From positions 3,100,001-3,164,000 of the forward strand of contig NZ_CP101824.1 in NCBI RefSeq assembly GCF_024498195.1: DNA of 64,000 nucleotides, read 5' to 3'. The first letter of the stretch is position 1, and each line of letters begins with the position of its first letter. The position numbers and the translations under genes were made by a program. Below the pieces are notes generated by a model that saw only the letters and a list, made by a program, of their open reading frames with translations, did not search any database and was not told where the DNA came from. This document shows, piece after piece, positions 44,451-52,819 of the stretch. The DNA is from Halovivax cerinus. Lineage in GTDB: Archaea > Halobacteriota > Halobacteria > Halobacteriales > Natrialbaceae.

Positions 44451-45455
44451 ATGACATCGAGAACGCTGCACCTGCCGGTCTCGGCACCGGACCACGTCGA
44501 ATCGTTCGTCGAATACGCCTCGCTGGGCGAAGCGGTCGGATACGATCACGTCTGGCTCCCGGAGACGTGGGGCCGTGACGCGGTGTCCGTCCTCACGCGG
44601 ATCGCGAGCGAGACGGACGAGATCGGGATCGGACCGAGCGTCCTCAACGTCTACTCCCGCTCACCCGCGCTCGTCGGCCAGACGGCCGCGACGCTCCAGG
44701 AACTCTCCGCCGGCCGACTCAGACTCGCCGTGGGGCCGAGCGGACGAGCGGTCATCGAGGGCTGGCATGGTGCGTCCTTCGACCGTCCGCTCCGTCGGAC
44801 GCGGGAGTTCATCGACGTCGTCCGCGCGGTGCTCTCCGGTGACGTCGTCGACTACGACGGGGATATCTTTTCCCTCGGCGGGTTCCGCCTCCGCTGTGAC
44901 CCGCCCGAGACGCCGGTCCCGATCGAAGCCGCCGGCATGGGACCGACGTCCGTCGAACTCGCCGGCCGGTTCGCAGACGGCTGGCACGCGATCGTGTTCA
45001 CACCGGACGGGTTCCGCGAGCGCATGGCGGATCTCGAACGCGGTATCGAGCTCGGCGGTCGTACTCGCGGCGACGTGACGACCACCCTCTCGTTGACCGC
45101 ATCCGTCCACGAGGACGGAGAACACGCCAGACGACGCTGCCGAAATCACCTCGCGTTCTACGTCGGCGCGATGGGTACGTACTACCGAGAATCGCTCGCC
45201 AGACAGGGATACGAAGACGAGGCCACGGCCATCGCGGCCGCGTTCGCCAACGACGACCGCGACCGCGTCCACGAGATCGTCGACGACGAGATGCTCGCCG
45301 ACCTCGCAATCGCGGGAACGCCGGCGGAGGCCCGCGAACAACTCGCCCGGTGGGAAGCCATCGACGGACTCGACGAACTCGCGATCAGCTTTCCGCGCGG
45401 CGCGACCGACGACGAAGTACGCCAGACCATCCGAACGCTCGGACCGGACACCTAG
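44451..45455 (+). CDS. Luciferase-like (LLM) F420-dependent oxidoreductase
   Basis: A 334-residue TIM-barrel of the bacterial-luciferase family, subgroup annotated as F420-dependent or 5,10-methylenetetrahydromethanopterin reductase-like. Motifs are HVWLPETWGRDAVSVLTRIA, IGIGPSVLNVYSRSPALVGQTAATLQELS, RLRLAVGPSG, and PIEAAGMGPTSVELAGRFADGW. Coenzyme F420 is expected from the family and from the organism; the substrate is unknown. TTTTAATA near 44359-44366 is a plausible TATA box with a leader of about 60 bases. Confidence 0.85.
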   Translation: MTSRTLHLPVSAPDHVESFVEYASLGEAVGYDHVWLPETWGRDAVSVLTRIASETDEIGIGPSVLNVYSRSPALVGQTAATLQELSAGRLRLAVGPSGRAVIEGWHGASFDRPLRRTREFIDVVRAVLSGDVVDYDGDIFSLGGFRLRCDPPETPVPIEAAGMGPTSVELAGRFADGWHAIVFTPDGFRERMADLERGIELGGRTRGDVTTTLSLTASVHEDGEHARRRCRNHLAFYVGAMGTYYRESLARQGYEDEATAIAAAFANDDRDRVHEIVDDEMLADLAIAGTPAEAREQLARWEAIDGLDELAISFPRGATDDEVRQTIRTLGPDT

Positions 45456-45497
45456 TTACCCCCGGCCTCGATTTTGAAGGATCGATCGTCGAACCGG

Positions 45498-45935
45498 TCA
45501 GGACGAACGGTCAGTGCCTACCAGTCCGTGCAGGACTGTACGAAAGCCCGGGCTCGACCGGTACCAGACCCAACCGCCGACGAGCGAGCCGATGAGCGTG
45601 ACGACGAACAGACCAGCGACACCCATCGCGTACGCCGGCCGTCCGGATCCGGTCACTGCGAAGACCGAAGCCGGGTTGTCGTGTACGACGAAGAAGTACG
45701 CGACGAACCAGCTCGTCGAGACCATCGACAGGGTGTACAGCGCCGATCCGTAGACGTAGTTACGGAACCAGAGGAGGACGAGACCGACGAATGACCCACC
45801 GAAGCCGACACCGGCGACGAACGCGTCTTGCCCCGACGTAAACGTCACGTCCGACGCCACCGCCCCGCCCGCGAAGATGGCGCCCGCGACGAGCGCGGCG
45901 ACGAACGAGGCCGTAACGACGAGTCGAGTGTCCAC
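45498..45935 (-). CDS. Hypothetical four-helix membrane protein
   Basis: A 145-residue membrane protein with four hydrophobic segments (VVTASFVAALVAGAIFAGG, FVGLVLLWFRNYVYGSAL, TLSMVSTSWFVAYFFVV and VAGLFVVTLIGSLVGGWVW). No family recognised. It is convergent with the LLM oxidoreductase gene and 63 bases downstream of mptE on the same strand. Confidence 0.6.
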   Translation of the reverse strand: MDTRLVVTASFVAALVAGAIFAGGAVASDVTFTSGQDAFVAGVGFGGSFVGLVLLWFRNYVYGSALYTLSMVSTSWFVAYFFVVHDNPASVFAVTGSGRPAYAMGVAGLFVVTLIGSLVGGWVWYRSSPGFRTVLHGLVGTDRSS

Positions 45936-45998
45936 GCCACATCGTCTCGTCGTTTTCGCCTTAACTGTTGCTGCCGGCCCCGCAACACGCTGGTTCGG

Positions 45999-46703
45999 TC
46001 AGTCGATCGGCAGCGAAGATGTGTCGATGGCGTCTCGCCGGCCGTCGAGAACCGAAAATCGGTCCCCCCGGCGGCGTTCGAGCCAGTAGAGCAGCCGCTC
46101 GGCCCAGACGAGTTTCCGGGACTTGCTCGCGGTGACCGATCGATCGTCGAAGTCCCACCCGACGAACGTGAGTCGGTCGGCACCGAGGGCGTCGGCGAGA
46201 AACGCTGCACGATCGCCGTCCGTGAACCCCCCGACGTTGACGACGTGGCCTCGCGGCGCGACCTGCGTCGTGGGGAGGATCGACCCGTCCGGACAGTCGG
46301 GGACGACGCGTTCGATCGCCTCGACGTTGTCGCCGTGGGCGTGGACGGCGACGGGCGTTCCACGCGCCGTCAGCCGGCGGACTGTATCCGGATTCTTGTC
46401 GAGGTCGGTCACCATCCAGTCGACGGTCACGTCGCGGGCCTCGAGCGCGTCGACGGCGGTCGACGCGGCGACGATCCCATCCGCCCGTCTCGCCCCGTCG
46501 ATCGCAGCGTCGTCCGTGATCGACGGACCGCCACCTGCGATGGCCACCGTCGAACCCGGTTCGACGAAATTCGATCGGTCGTCGAACGGGCGGGTGAGTG
46601 CGAACAACCGATCACGCGCTCGCGCATCGGCTGTCCGATCGTACCCGAAATCCGCGCGGATCGCCTCGTAGACGGGTTTCCACGCGTCGAAGTCTGTGCC
46701 CAT
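45999..46703 (-). CDS. mptE: 6-hydroxymethyl-7,8-dihydropterin pyrophosphokinase MptE (DUF115)
   Basis: The archaeal replacement for FolK, activating 6-hydroxymethyl-dihydropterin with ATP for (methano)pterin or folate synthesis. The 234-residue protein has VAIAGGGPSITDDAAI, VDWMVTDLDKNP, VAVHAHGDN, NVGGFTDGDRAAFLA and VGWDFDD, the family pattern. The start is ATG 46703; a GTG at 46712 would add three residues. folP is the next gene on this strand, so product and enzyme are neighbours, but a repeat-bearing 0.5-kb spacer separates them. Confidence 0.92.
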   Translation of the reverse strand: MGTDFDAWKPVYEAIRADFGYDRTADARARDRLFALTRPFDDRSNFVEPGSTVAIAGGGPSITDDAAIDGARRADGIVAASTAVDALEARDVTVDWMVTDLDKNPDTVRRLTARGTPVAVHAHGDNVEAIERVVPDCPDGSILPTTQVAPRGHVVNVGGFTDGDRAAFLADALGADRLTFVGWDFDDRSVTASKSRKLVWAERLLYWLERRRGDRFSVLDGRRDAIDTSSLPID

Positions 46704-47206
46704 AGCTGTCACTCTGCAGGATGTGGGTCAATAAGTGAATGGTTCGCCGGGCATCCTCCAAGTACCCCTACCCGAGAGGTTTCCCGGCTTCCATCAGGTC
46801 TTTCAGATGCCTCCGGTATAAGCTTTCTCTTCAACAGGCATATCGTGGTAGTGACAGACACACACGGACGACGGACGTTCCCGACGAGAGAATCGTCGAA
46901 CGGCGACCGTGTCGTGACCGACGCGAGGGTCGTACCCACCTACAACGGGTGCGTTCGAAACCCACCGACGCGACCAGAATCTGAACCCAGGTGACGCGAC
47001 CTATATCCAACGCCCACCGGTCGACGCGACCCGATTCCGACGCCCACCCGTCCACACGACCCGATTCCGACGCCCGCCCGTCCACACGACCTGTATCCGA
47101 CGCCCGCCCACACGACCCGATTCCGATACCCGCCGACTCGGCCACGTATCGGAGAGGGATCGTCTCGCGTGGCCGCACCCGACGGCAATCACGAATCGAC
47201 GGAGTC
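46704..47206. other. Repeat-bearing spacer between folP and mptE
   Basis: About 500 bases without a convincing gene. Bases 46996-47141 are a tandem array (listed separately). The AT-richer stretch 46720-46740 (tcaataagtg) may hold the mptE promoter. ORFs that read through the array encode only decapeptide repeats and have no similarity I know. Confidence 0.6.
46996..47141. repeat. 30-bp tandem array, five units
   Basis: Units at 46996-47025, 47026-47055, 47056-47085, 47086-47111 (4 bp shorter) and 47112-47141. The consensus is (g/a)cgacccgattccgacgcc followed by cgcccgtccac. The second and third units differ at only two positions. The array lies within the folP-mptE spacer. Confidence 0.85.
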
Positions 47207-48076
47207 TTATCGCCGAGTGTCTCCGAACCGATCACCCACGAGTGCCGCATCACGCGTGGCCGCGACGTCGTGTGTCCGAAGTACGTCGGCTCCCCGCTCG
47301 ACGGCCAGCGCAGTGGCACCGAGGCTCACCGGGAGTCTGTCTGCGGTCTCGCGGTCGACGAGGTCGCCGAGGAAGTTCTTCCGGTTGATCGAGACGAGGA
47401 CCGGCCCACCGAGCGCCCGAAACTCGTCGAGGCGCTCGAACGTCGCCCGGTCGTCGGCGAGCGTCTTCGCCTCGCTCCAGCCGCCGAACGCCGGATCGAC
47501 GATCGTCTTTTCTGTCAGCGGCGTCTCCTCGAGTGCCGCGAGCAGTCTGTCGACGTACTCCGCCTCGGCGGCCCACTCCGGCGACCGACGCGCCGCCCAG
47601 TCGACGTCGGAGACGGCGCCTGGTCGGTCGAGATCCGGCGGGCTCGCCATCTTGACGACAGCTGCGTCGTAGGCCGCACACACCTCCGGCATCACCGGGT
47701 CCGCGAACCCGCAGATGTCGTTGACCATGTCGAACCCTCGCGTCAACGCCTCTTCGGCGACGGCGGCGTAGCGCGTCTCGATGGAGAAGACGGCGTCACC
47801 CGCGACGCGGTCGATCGTTTCGACGGCCACGTCGAGCCGATCGAGTTCCTCCTCGGCCGAGAGCACCTCGAAGCGCTTGTTCGCCGACTCGAGCCCGACG
47901 TCGACGATGTCGGCACCCTCGCCGATCAGCGCATCGTCTACGTATCGGGCGGCCTCGTCGGGATCGTCGAAGACGCTCGGGTCGTACGGCGACTCCTCGC
48001 TGACGTTCAACACACCCATGATCCGCGGCGGGTGTCCGTCGCCGATCCCGAGTCCGGCCGCGTCCACAGTGTTCAT
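47207..48076 (-). CDS. folP: Dihydropteroate synthase
   Basis: Joins activated hydroxymethyl-pterin to an aminobenzoate-type partner. The 289-residue TIM-barrel has RIMGVLNVSEESPYDPSVF, GADIVDVGLESA, DMVNDICGFADPVM, VVKMASPPD, and VLVSINRKNFLG. It is the pathway step after MptE (encoded downstream). ATG 48076 matches the family start. Confidence 0.92.
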   Translation of the reverse strand: MNTVDAAGLGIGDGHPPRIMGVLNVSEESPYDPSVFDDPDEAARYVDDALIGEGADIVDVGLESANKRFEVLSAEEELDRLDVAVETIDRVAGDAVFSIETRYAAVAEEALTRGFDMVNDICGFADPVMPEVCAAYDAAVVKMASPPDLDRPGAVSDVDWAARRSPEWAAEAEYVDRLLAALEETPLTEKTIVDPAFGGWSEAKTLADDRATFERLDEFRALGGPVLVSINRKNFLGDLVDRETADRLPVSLGATALAVERGADVLRTHDVAATRDAALVGDRFGDTRR

Positions 48077-48326
48077 ATCCCGTCTGTGGAGTCGAACCAG
48101 TTAGCGCCCACGGTTCCGGGGTCCGATGGCCGGTTTCGGTGACGGCACCGTCGCCGATATCGGACCGGTGGGAGAGCGCACACCTTTTGGCCGGGCCGCA
48201 CCCAACAGTGTCCATGGAACGTCCCGCGCCAGTTCGGCCGACCCAACCGGTCGGTCATCAGGTCCGATCGGCAACCGCGCCCGTAGCGCAGCGTCCGCAG
48301 ACCCCCCGTCCGCGAACGGCCTGGCC

Positions 48327-49112
48327 ATGACGGCCGACGCGGGATCGAGCCGGGAGGACGCACACACCGTCGAGCGACGCGAGACGCCGGCCGTCGCCGT
48401 CGTCGACGCCGAGACACCGGGAAACGTCGGGACGATCGCCCGTGCCATGAAGAACTTCGGCTTCGCTGACCTGCTGCTCGTCGACCCGCCGGCTCTCGAT
48501 CCGGACGGCGAGGCGTACGGGTTCGCCGGCCACGCTCGCGAGGACGTCCTACCGAACGCGAGCGAACTGTCGTTCGAGGAGCTCGTCGACACGTACCACA
48601 CGGTCGGCTGTACGGCGGTGACCAACGAGGACGATCGCGGACACGTCCGTTATCCGTTCTCCACGCCGGCCGAGCTCGCCGAGCGGCTGGCGTCGGTCGA
48701 CTCGCGGACGGCCATCGTCTTCGGACGTGAAGGCGTCGGCCTGACGAACGAGGAACTCGCCCGGATCGACGAGATCTGTACGATCCCGGCAAATCCCGAG
48801 TATCCGGTCCTCAACCTCGGCCAGGCCGCCACCATCACCCTCTACGAACTCCAGGACCTGGCGCTAGAAGAGACGCAGCTTCCCGACGTCGAGCGAACTC
48901 GCGCCCCCGAACCCCTGCTGGAACGGTGTTTCGACGCGTGGGCAGGCCTCCTGGGTGAGATCAACCATCCAGAGCCGAAACGGGCGAAAGCCGACCGACT
49001 GTTCCGCCGGCTCGTCGGTCGGGCGGATCCGACCGAAGGTGAAGCGAACACGCTCCTCGGCATCCTCAAACGGGCCAGAGACAGACCAGATCGGACGGAC
49101 GATTCGGACTGA
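48327..49112 (+). CDS. trmJ: TrmJ/SpoU-type tRNA ribose methyltransferase
   Basis: A SPOUT-class enzyme predicted to 2'-O-methylate position 32 of tRNAs. The 261-residue protein has VAVVDAETPGNVGTIARAMKNFGF, TAIVFGREGVGLTNEEL, and PVLNLGQAATITLYE, the three knot motifs. The C-terminal helical extension (EINHPEPKRAKADRLFRRL) is typical of TrmJ. An in-frame extension to 48126 has no family similarity, so I choose ATG 48327. Confidence 0.9.
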   Translation: MTADAGSSREDAHTVERRETPAVAVVDAETPGNVGTIARAMKNFGFADLLLVDPPALDPDGEAYGFAGHAREDVLPNASELSFEELVDTYHTVGCTAVTNEDDRGHVRYPFSTPAELAERLASVDSRTAIVFGREGVGLTNEELARIDEICTIPANPEYPVLNLGQAATITLYELQDLALEETQLPDVERTRAPEPLLERCFDAWAGLLGEINHPEPKRAKADRLFRRLVGRADPTEGEANTLLGILKRARDRPDRTDDSD

Positions 49113-49187
49113 CGGGCCGGCGGCGGGAACGTGCTCTCGGCCCGTAGCGGGAACTGATCCCGACCGAACTTACAGCGATACGAGGAG

Positions 49188-49220
49188 AACGCCCACGGCT
49201 TCAGCCGTGGGAGGATGTCA
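49188..49220 (-). mobile_element. Solo IS200/IS605-like terminus joined to the gatE stop codon
   Basis: Read on the minus strand the sequence is TGACATCCTCC followed by an 8-bp stem CCCACGGC, TGAA loop, GCCGTGGG, the recognisable right-end pattern of haloarchaeal IS200/IS605 (IS1341-type) elements. The element's TGA coincides with the gatE stop codon. No transposase gene adjoins, so it is a relic or a non-autonomous end. The hairpin could now act as a terminator for gatE. Confidence 0.6.
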
Positions 49221-51125
49221 AGACGAGCGCTTGCCGATCTCTTCTCGCAGGATCTCGCTCACCTGATCGCCGTCGGCCTGGCCGCGAAGGGCACCCATGC
49301 ACTCGCCCATGAGGCCCGAGAAGGCCTGCATCCCCTCCTCTGAGACCTGCTCGGCGTTTCGCTCGACGACCTCGACGACGGCGTCTCTGACCGCGTCCTC
49401 GTCGGCACCGCCGAGGTCCTCGGCGTCGGCAGCCGCGACCGCCGTCCGGTCCGGGTCGGCGGCGAGTGCAGTGAGCAGTTCTGGAATCGCCTCGTTGGGG
49501 ATCTCCCCCTCGTCTGCCAGTGCGAGCGTGTCGGCGAGGTGACTGTCGGTGAGGACGTCGACGGCGACGTCGTCTCGGCGCAGTTCGGTCAGCGTCGACT
49601 CGAGGGTGCTCGCCGCGAGCGTGGGATCGACACCTTGCGTCGTCACTGACCCGTCTTCGGTCTCGACGCCCTCCTCGACGACGGATTCGAACAGCGGCAT
49701 GTACACACCGTAGGCGACCTGTTCGGCCAGACCAGCGTCGAGATCGTGTTCGGCCTGGTAGCGGTCGACCGTCGCCGTGAGCAGTTCCGGGACCGGAACG
49801 TCGCTCGGATCGGGTTCGACCGGCGGGACGTCGGTCTCGGGGTACATCCGCGCCGCGCCGGGGAGCGGCCGGAGGTAGCGCGTCGTTCCGTCCTCGTTCG
49901 CCCCGCGGGTCTCCTCGGGGACGCCCGAGATGGCGGTCTCGGCCCGCTCGGCCGCGGCCTCGATGGCACCCGGTGCGACGTCCTCCGTTGCGGCGACGAG
50001 TGCGACGGCGTCGTCCGCGTCGGCGTCGACCGCCGCTCTGAGTGACGCGACTTCGGTTTCGGTCACGCCGTAGGCCGGCAACTCGTCGGTGTGGAAGATG
50101 CCACCCGCGCCGTGGCGCTTCGCGTGATCGGACAGTTCGGTCCCGAGCCGACGATCGGAGGCGATCTCGCGGCCGACGAGTCCGTCGAAGCCGGCGAGTC
50201 GCACCGCGTACACGGCGCCGCCGTCGGTCAGGGCACCGGCGATCACGCCGCTGTCGGTGTCCTCGAAGACCGCAGTGACGTCCATCGGCTCGCCGACGGC
50301 CGCGTCGCGCGCGTCGAGTTCGGCCGCGATGTCGACGAGTTCGGCCTGTCGCTCGACTTCGGTACGAACGATGTCGTCGATGTCGTCCAGACTCTGGACG
50401 CCCTTGATCTCGACGCGAGCACCGGCCTCGATGGAGACGTTGACGTCCTGGCGAATCGTCCCCAGCCCGCGTTTGACCTTCCCCGTCGAGCGCAGCAACA
50501 TCCCGATTCGTTCGGCCGCCTCGCGGGTCTGTTCGGGCGTCCGCAGATCCGGCTTCGTCCCGATCTCGACCAGCGGGACGCCCAGCCGATCGAGGCTGTA
50601 CCGAACGCCATCGTCCGTCTCGGTGACGCGCTGGGCGCTCTCCTCTTCGAGCATCAGATCCTCGATGCCGACCGGTCCCGCGTCGGTCTCGATCTCGCCC
50701 TCGGTCGCGATCAGCGCCGATCGCTGAAAGCCCGCCGTGTTCGAGCCGTCGACGACGAGCTTTCGCATGACGTGGGCCTGATCCACCGGATCCATGTCGA
50801 GCAACTGAGCTATCTCGAGGACCGTCTCCAGCGCCTCGTCGTCGAGTCGGCGCGGCGGTTCGTCGTCCTCCTCGACGAGACAGGTCGAGTCGTACGCCAG
50901 GTACTCGAACTCGCGGTCGACGCGGCTCTCCTCCAGGGCCGCCTCGTCGATCTCACCGAGTTCACTCCGGGTCGGGTGGAGGTACCGGGTGAACCGACGC
51001 GTCGACTCCTCCGGTTCTCGGACCGTCGTCGGACAGGGACAGAACAGTTTCGTCTCGGTGTCGAGTTGCTGGTGGATCTCCAGACCAGCGACCAGCCCGA
51101 GGTCGGCGTAGTCGTCTTCGTCCAT
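49218..51125 (-). CDS. gatE: Glu-tRNA(Gln) amidotransferase subunit E
   Basis: With GatD it converts Glu-tRNA(Gln) to Gln-tRNA(Gln) in archaea. The 635-residue protein has the GatB/E cradle (GLVAGLEIHQQLDTETKLFCPCP, VDGSNTAGFQRSALIA, RLGVPLVEIGTKPDLRTPEQ, RQDVNVSIEAGARVEIKGVQ), an AspRS-like insertion (VTAVFEDTDSGVIAGAL to about 430) and the helical tail with a YqeY-type end (GLMGECMGALRGQADGDQVSEIL). ATG 51125 is the family start. Its stop codon lies in the IS605-like terminus. Confidence 0.95.
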   Translation of the reverse strand: MDEDDYADLGLVAGLEIHQQLDTETKLFCPCPTTVREPEESTRRFTRYLHPTRSELGEIDEAALEESRVDREFEYLAYDSTCLVEEDDEPPRRLDDEALETVLEIAQLLDMDPVDQAHVMRKLVVDGSNTAGFQRSALIATEGEIETDAGPVGIEDLMLEEESAQRVTETDDGVRYSLDRLGVPLVEIGTKPDLRTPEQTREAAERIGMLLRSTGKVKRGLGTIRQDVNVSIEAGARVEIKGVQSLDDIDDIVRTEVERQAELVDIAAELDARDAAVGEPMDVTAVFEDTDSGVIAGALTDGGAVYAVRLAGFDGLVGREIASDRRLGTELSDHAKRHGAGGIFHTDELPAYGVTETEVASLRAAVDADADDAVALVAATEDVAPGAIEAAAERAETAISGVPEETRGANEDGTTRYLRPLPGAARMYPETDVPPVEPDPSDVPVPELLTATVDRYQAEHDLDAGLAEQVAYGVYMPLFESVVEEGVETEDGSVTTQGVDPTLAASTLESTLTELRRDDVAVDVLTDSHLADTLALADEGEIPNEAIPELLTALAADPDRTAVAAADAEDLGGADEDAVRDAVVEVVERNAEQVSEEGMQAFSGLMGECMGALRGQADGDQVSEILREEIGKRSS

Positions 51126-51168
51126 TAGGCGGGTGTGGGTGGCGCGGGGGTAAAAAACCGTTCAGTTC

Positions 51169-51288
51169 GGGCGCCGGGTCGGCCGGATGGCTCCGGTTGG
51201 GACGACGGGCCGGCCGGTTGGCTCCGATTGGGACGCCGGGTCGGCCGGAAGACTCCGATTGGGACGACGGGCCGGCCGGATGGTTCGT
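51169..51288. repeat. 30-bp tandem array, four units
   Basis: Four units of exactly 30 bp (51169-51198, 51199-51228, 51229-51258, 51259-51288) with consensus gggacg(a/c)cgggccggccgg followed by atggctccgatt. Units 2 and 3 are most alike. It fills the spacer between fumC (stop) and gatE (start) and ends 23 bases before the fumC stop. Confidence 0.85.
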
Positions 51289-51311
51289 CGAGGACGACTC
51301 GATCGCCCGCG

Positions 51312-52718
51312 TCAGTCTTGCCCGAGGATGCCGCGCTCGGCCATCTTCCGCGGATCGAGTACCTCGTCGGCCTCGTCTTCGTCGAGGTACCCCTTCTCCA
51401 GGACGACTTCGCGAACCGTCTTGTCCTCCTTGAGGGCAGTCTTGGCCACCTCGCTGGCCTTGTCGTAGCCGATGTGGACGTTGAGCGACGTGGCCATCGC
51501 CATCGACTGTTCGACGCGGTCGGCGCAGTAGTCTTCGTTCGCCTCTAGCTTCCGGACGAACCGCTCGGCGAAGACCTGGCTGGCGTTCGAGATGAGTTCG
51601 GCAGACTGGAGGAAGTTGTGCGCGAGGACGGGCTTGTAGAGGTTGAGGTCGATCTGGCCCTCCGCGGCGCCCGCGGCGACCGCGGCGTCGTTCCCCACGA
51701 CTTGCTTGTGGACCTGGTTGACCGCTTCGGCGACGACGGGGTTGATCTTGCCGGGCATGATCGACGACCCCGGCTGGTTCTCGGGCTGTTCGATCTCGCC
51801 GAGCCCGTTGCGCGGTCCGGAGGCGAGTAGCCGGAGGTCGTTGGCGATCTTGTTGAGAGACCCGGCGACGACGCGCAGGGCGCCGTGGGCCTCACTCATC
51901 GCGTCGTGAGCGGCCTGGGCCTCGAAGTGGTCGTCCGCCTCGCGGAACTGGACGCCGGTCTCCTTGGTGATGTACTCGGCCGCGCGACCGGGGAACTCGG
52001 GGTGGGTGTTCAGACCCGTCCCGGTCGCCGTGCCACCGAGTGCGAGTTCGGCGAGGTGCTCGCGGGACTTGTCGACCCGGGAGAGGCCCTTCTCGATCTG
52101 GGTTCGATAGCCGCCGAACTCCTGGCCGAGCGTGACCGGCGTCGCGTCCTGGAGGTGCGTTCGACCCGTCTTGACGACGTCGTCGAACTCGTCGGCTTTC
52201 GACGCGAGCGCCTCACGGAGCGTATCGAGCGCCGGGATGACGTCCTTCTCTACGGCCTCTAGGGCGGCAACGTGCATCGCGGTCGGAATCACGTCGTTCG
52301 AGGACTGGCCGTAGTTGACGTGGTCGTTGGGGTGGACGACGCGGTCGCCGATCGTCGCGCCCATCAGTTCCGCCGCCCGGTTGGCGATCACTTCGTTCGC
52401 GTTCATGTTCGAGGACGTCCCCGAACCCGTCTGGAAGACGTCGACGGGGAACTGGGCGTCGTGCTCGCCGGCGATGACCTCGTCGGCCGCCTCGACGATG
52501 GCCGCCGCGACCTCCTCGTCTATCAGGTCCAGATCGCGGTTGGCCTGAGCCGCCGCCTTCTTGACGACGCCGAGTGCACGGACGAACCGCCGGCCGAAGC
52601 TGATACCCGAGATGGGGAAGTTCTCCACCGCCCGCTGGGTCTGGGCACCCCAGTAGGCGTCCGCCGGCACCTGCATCTCGCCGAGACTGTCCGATTCCGT
52701 TCGAAACTCCTCTACCAT
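51312..52718 (-). CDS. fumC: Fumarate hydratase class II
   Basis: A TCA-cycle fumarase of the iron-independent class. The 468-residue sequence has the superfamily signature GSSIMPGKINPV, the substrate-binding GSGTSSNMNANEV, TGRTHLQDATPVTLG, and HPNDHVNYGQSSND. ATG 52718 (MVEEFRTESDSLGEMQVP) matches the family start; the extension to 52814 does not. Confidence 0.96.
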   Translation of the reverse strand: MVEEFRTESDSLGEMQVPADAYWGAQTQRAVENFPISGISFGRRFVRALGVVKKAAAQANRDLDLIDEEVAAAIVEAADEVIAGEHDAQFPVDVFQTGSGTSSNMNANEVIANRAAELMGATIGDRVVHPNDHVNYGQSSNDVIPTAMHVAALEAVEKDVIPALDTLREALASKADEFDDVVKTGRTHLQDATPVTLGQEFGGYRTQIEKGLSRVDKSREHLAELALGGTATGTGLNTHPEFPGRAAEYITKETGVQFREADDHFEAQAAHDAMSEAHGALRVVAGSLNKIANDLRLLASGPRNGLGEIEQPENQPGSSIMPGKINPVVAEAVNQVHKQVVGNDAAVAAGAAEGQIDLNLYKPVLAHNFLQSAELISNASQVFAERFVRKLEANEDYCADRVEQSMAMATSLNVHIGYDKASEVAKTALKEDKTVREVVLEKGYLDEDEADEVLDPRKMAERGILGQD

Positions 52719-52819
52719 GTGTCGTCGTTCTCCGTGCGAGGGGTAAAAAACACCGAATCCGGGCTCGGCGCCACCGGGTACGTTCATGGACCGCGGACAC
52801 GGACGACGCGGCAACCGGG

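Noticed and set aside
46831-47319. 162-residue ORF reading through the 30-bp array (decapeptide repeats)
   Set aside because: The frame is kept only because the repeat unit is a multiple of three; flanks show no coding signal and one unit has a 4-bp deletion.
48126-48326. N-terminal extension of trmJ
   Set aside because: The 67 extra residues are Arg/Ser/Pro-rich without family similarity and contain promoter-like DNA; ATG 48327 gives the normal length.
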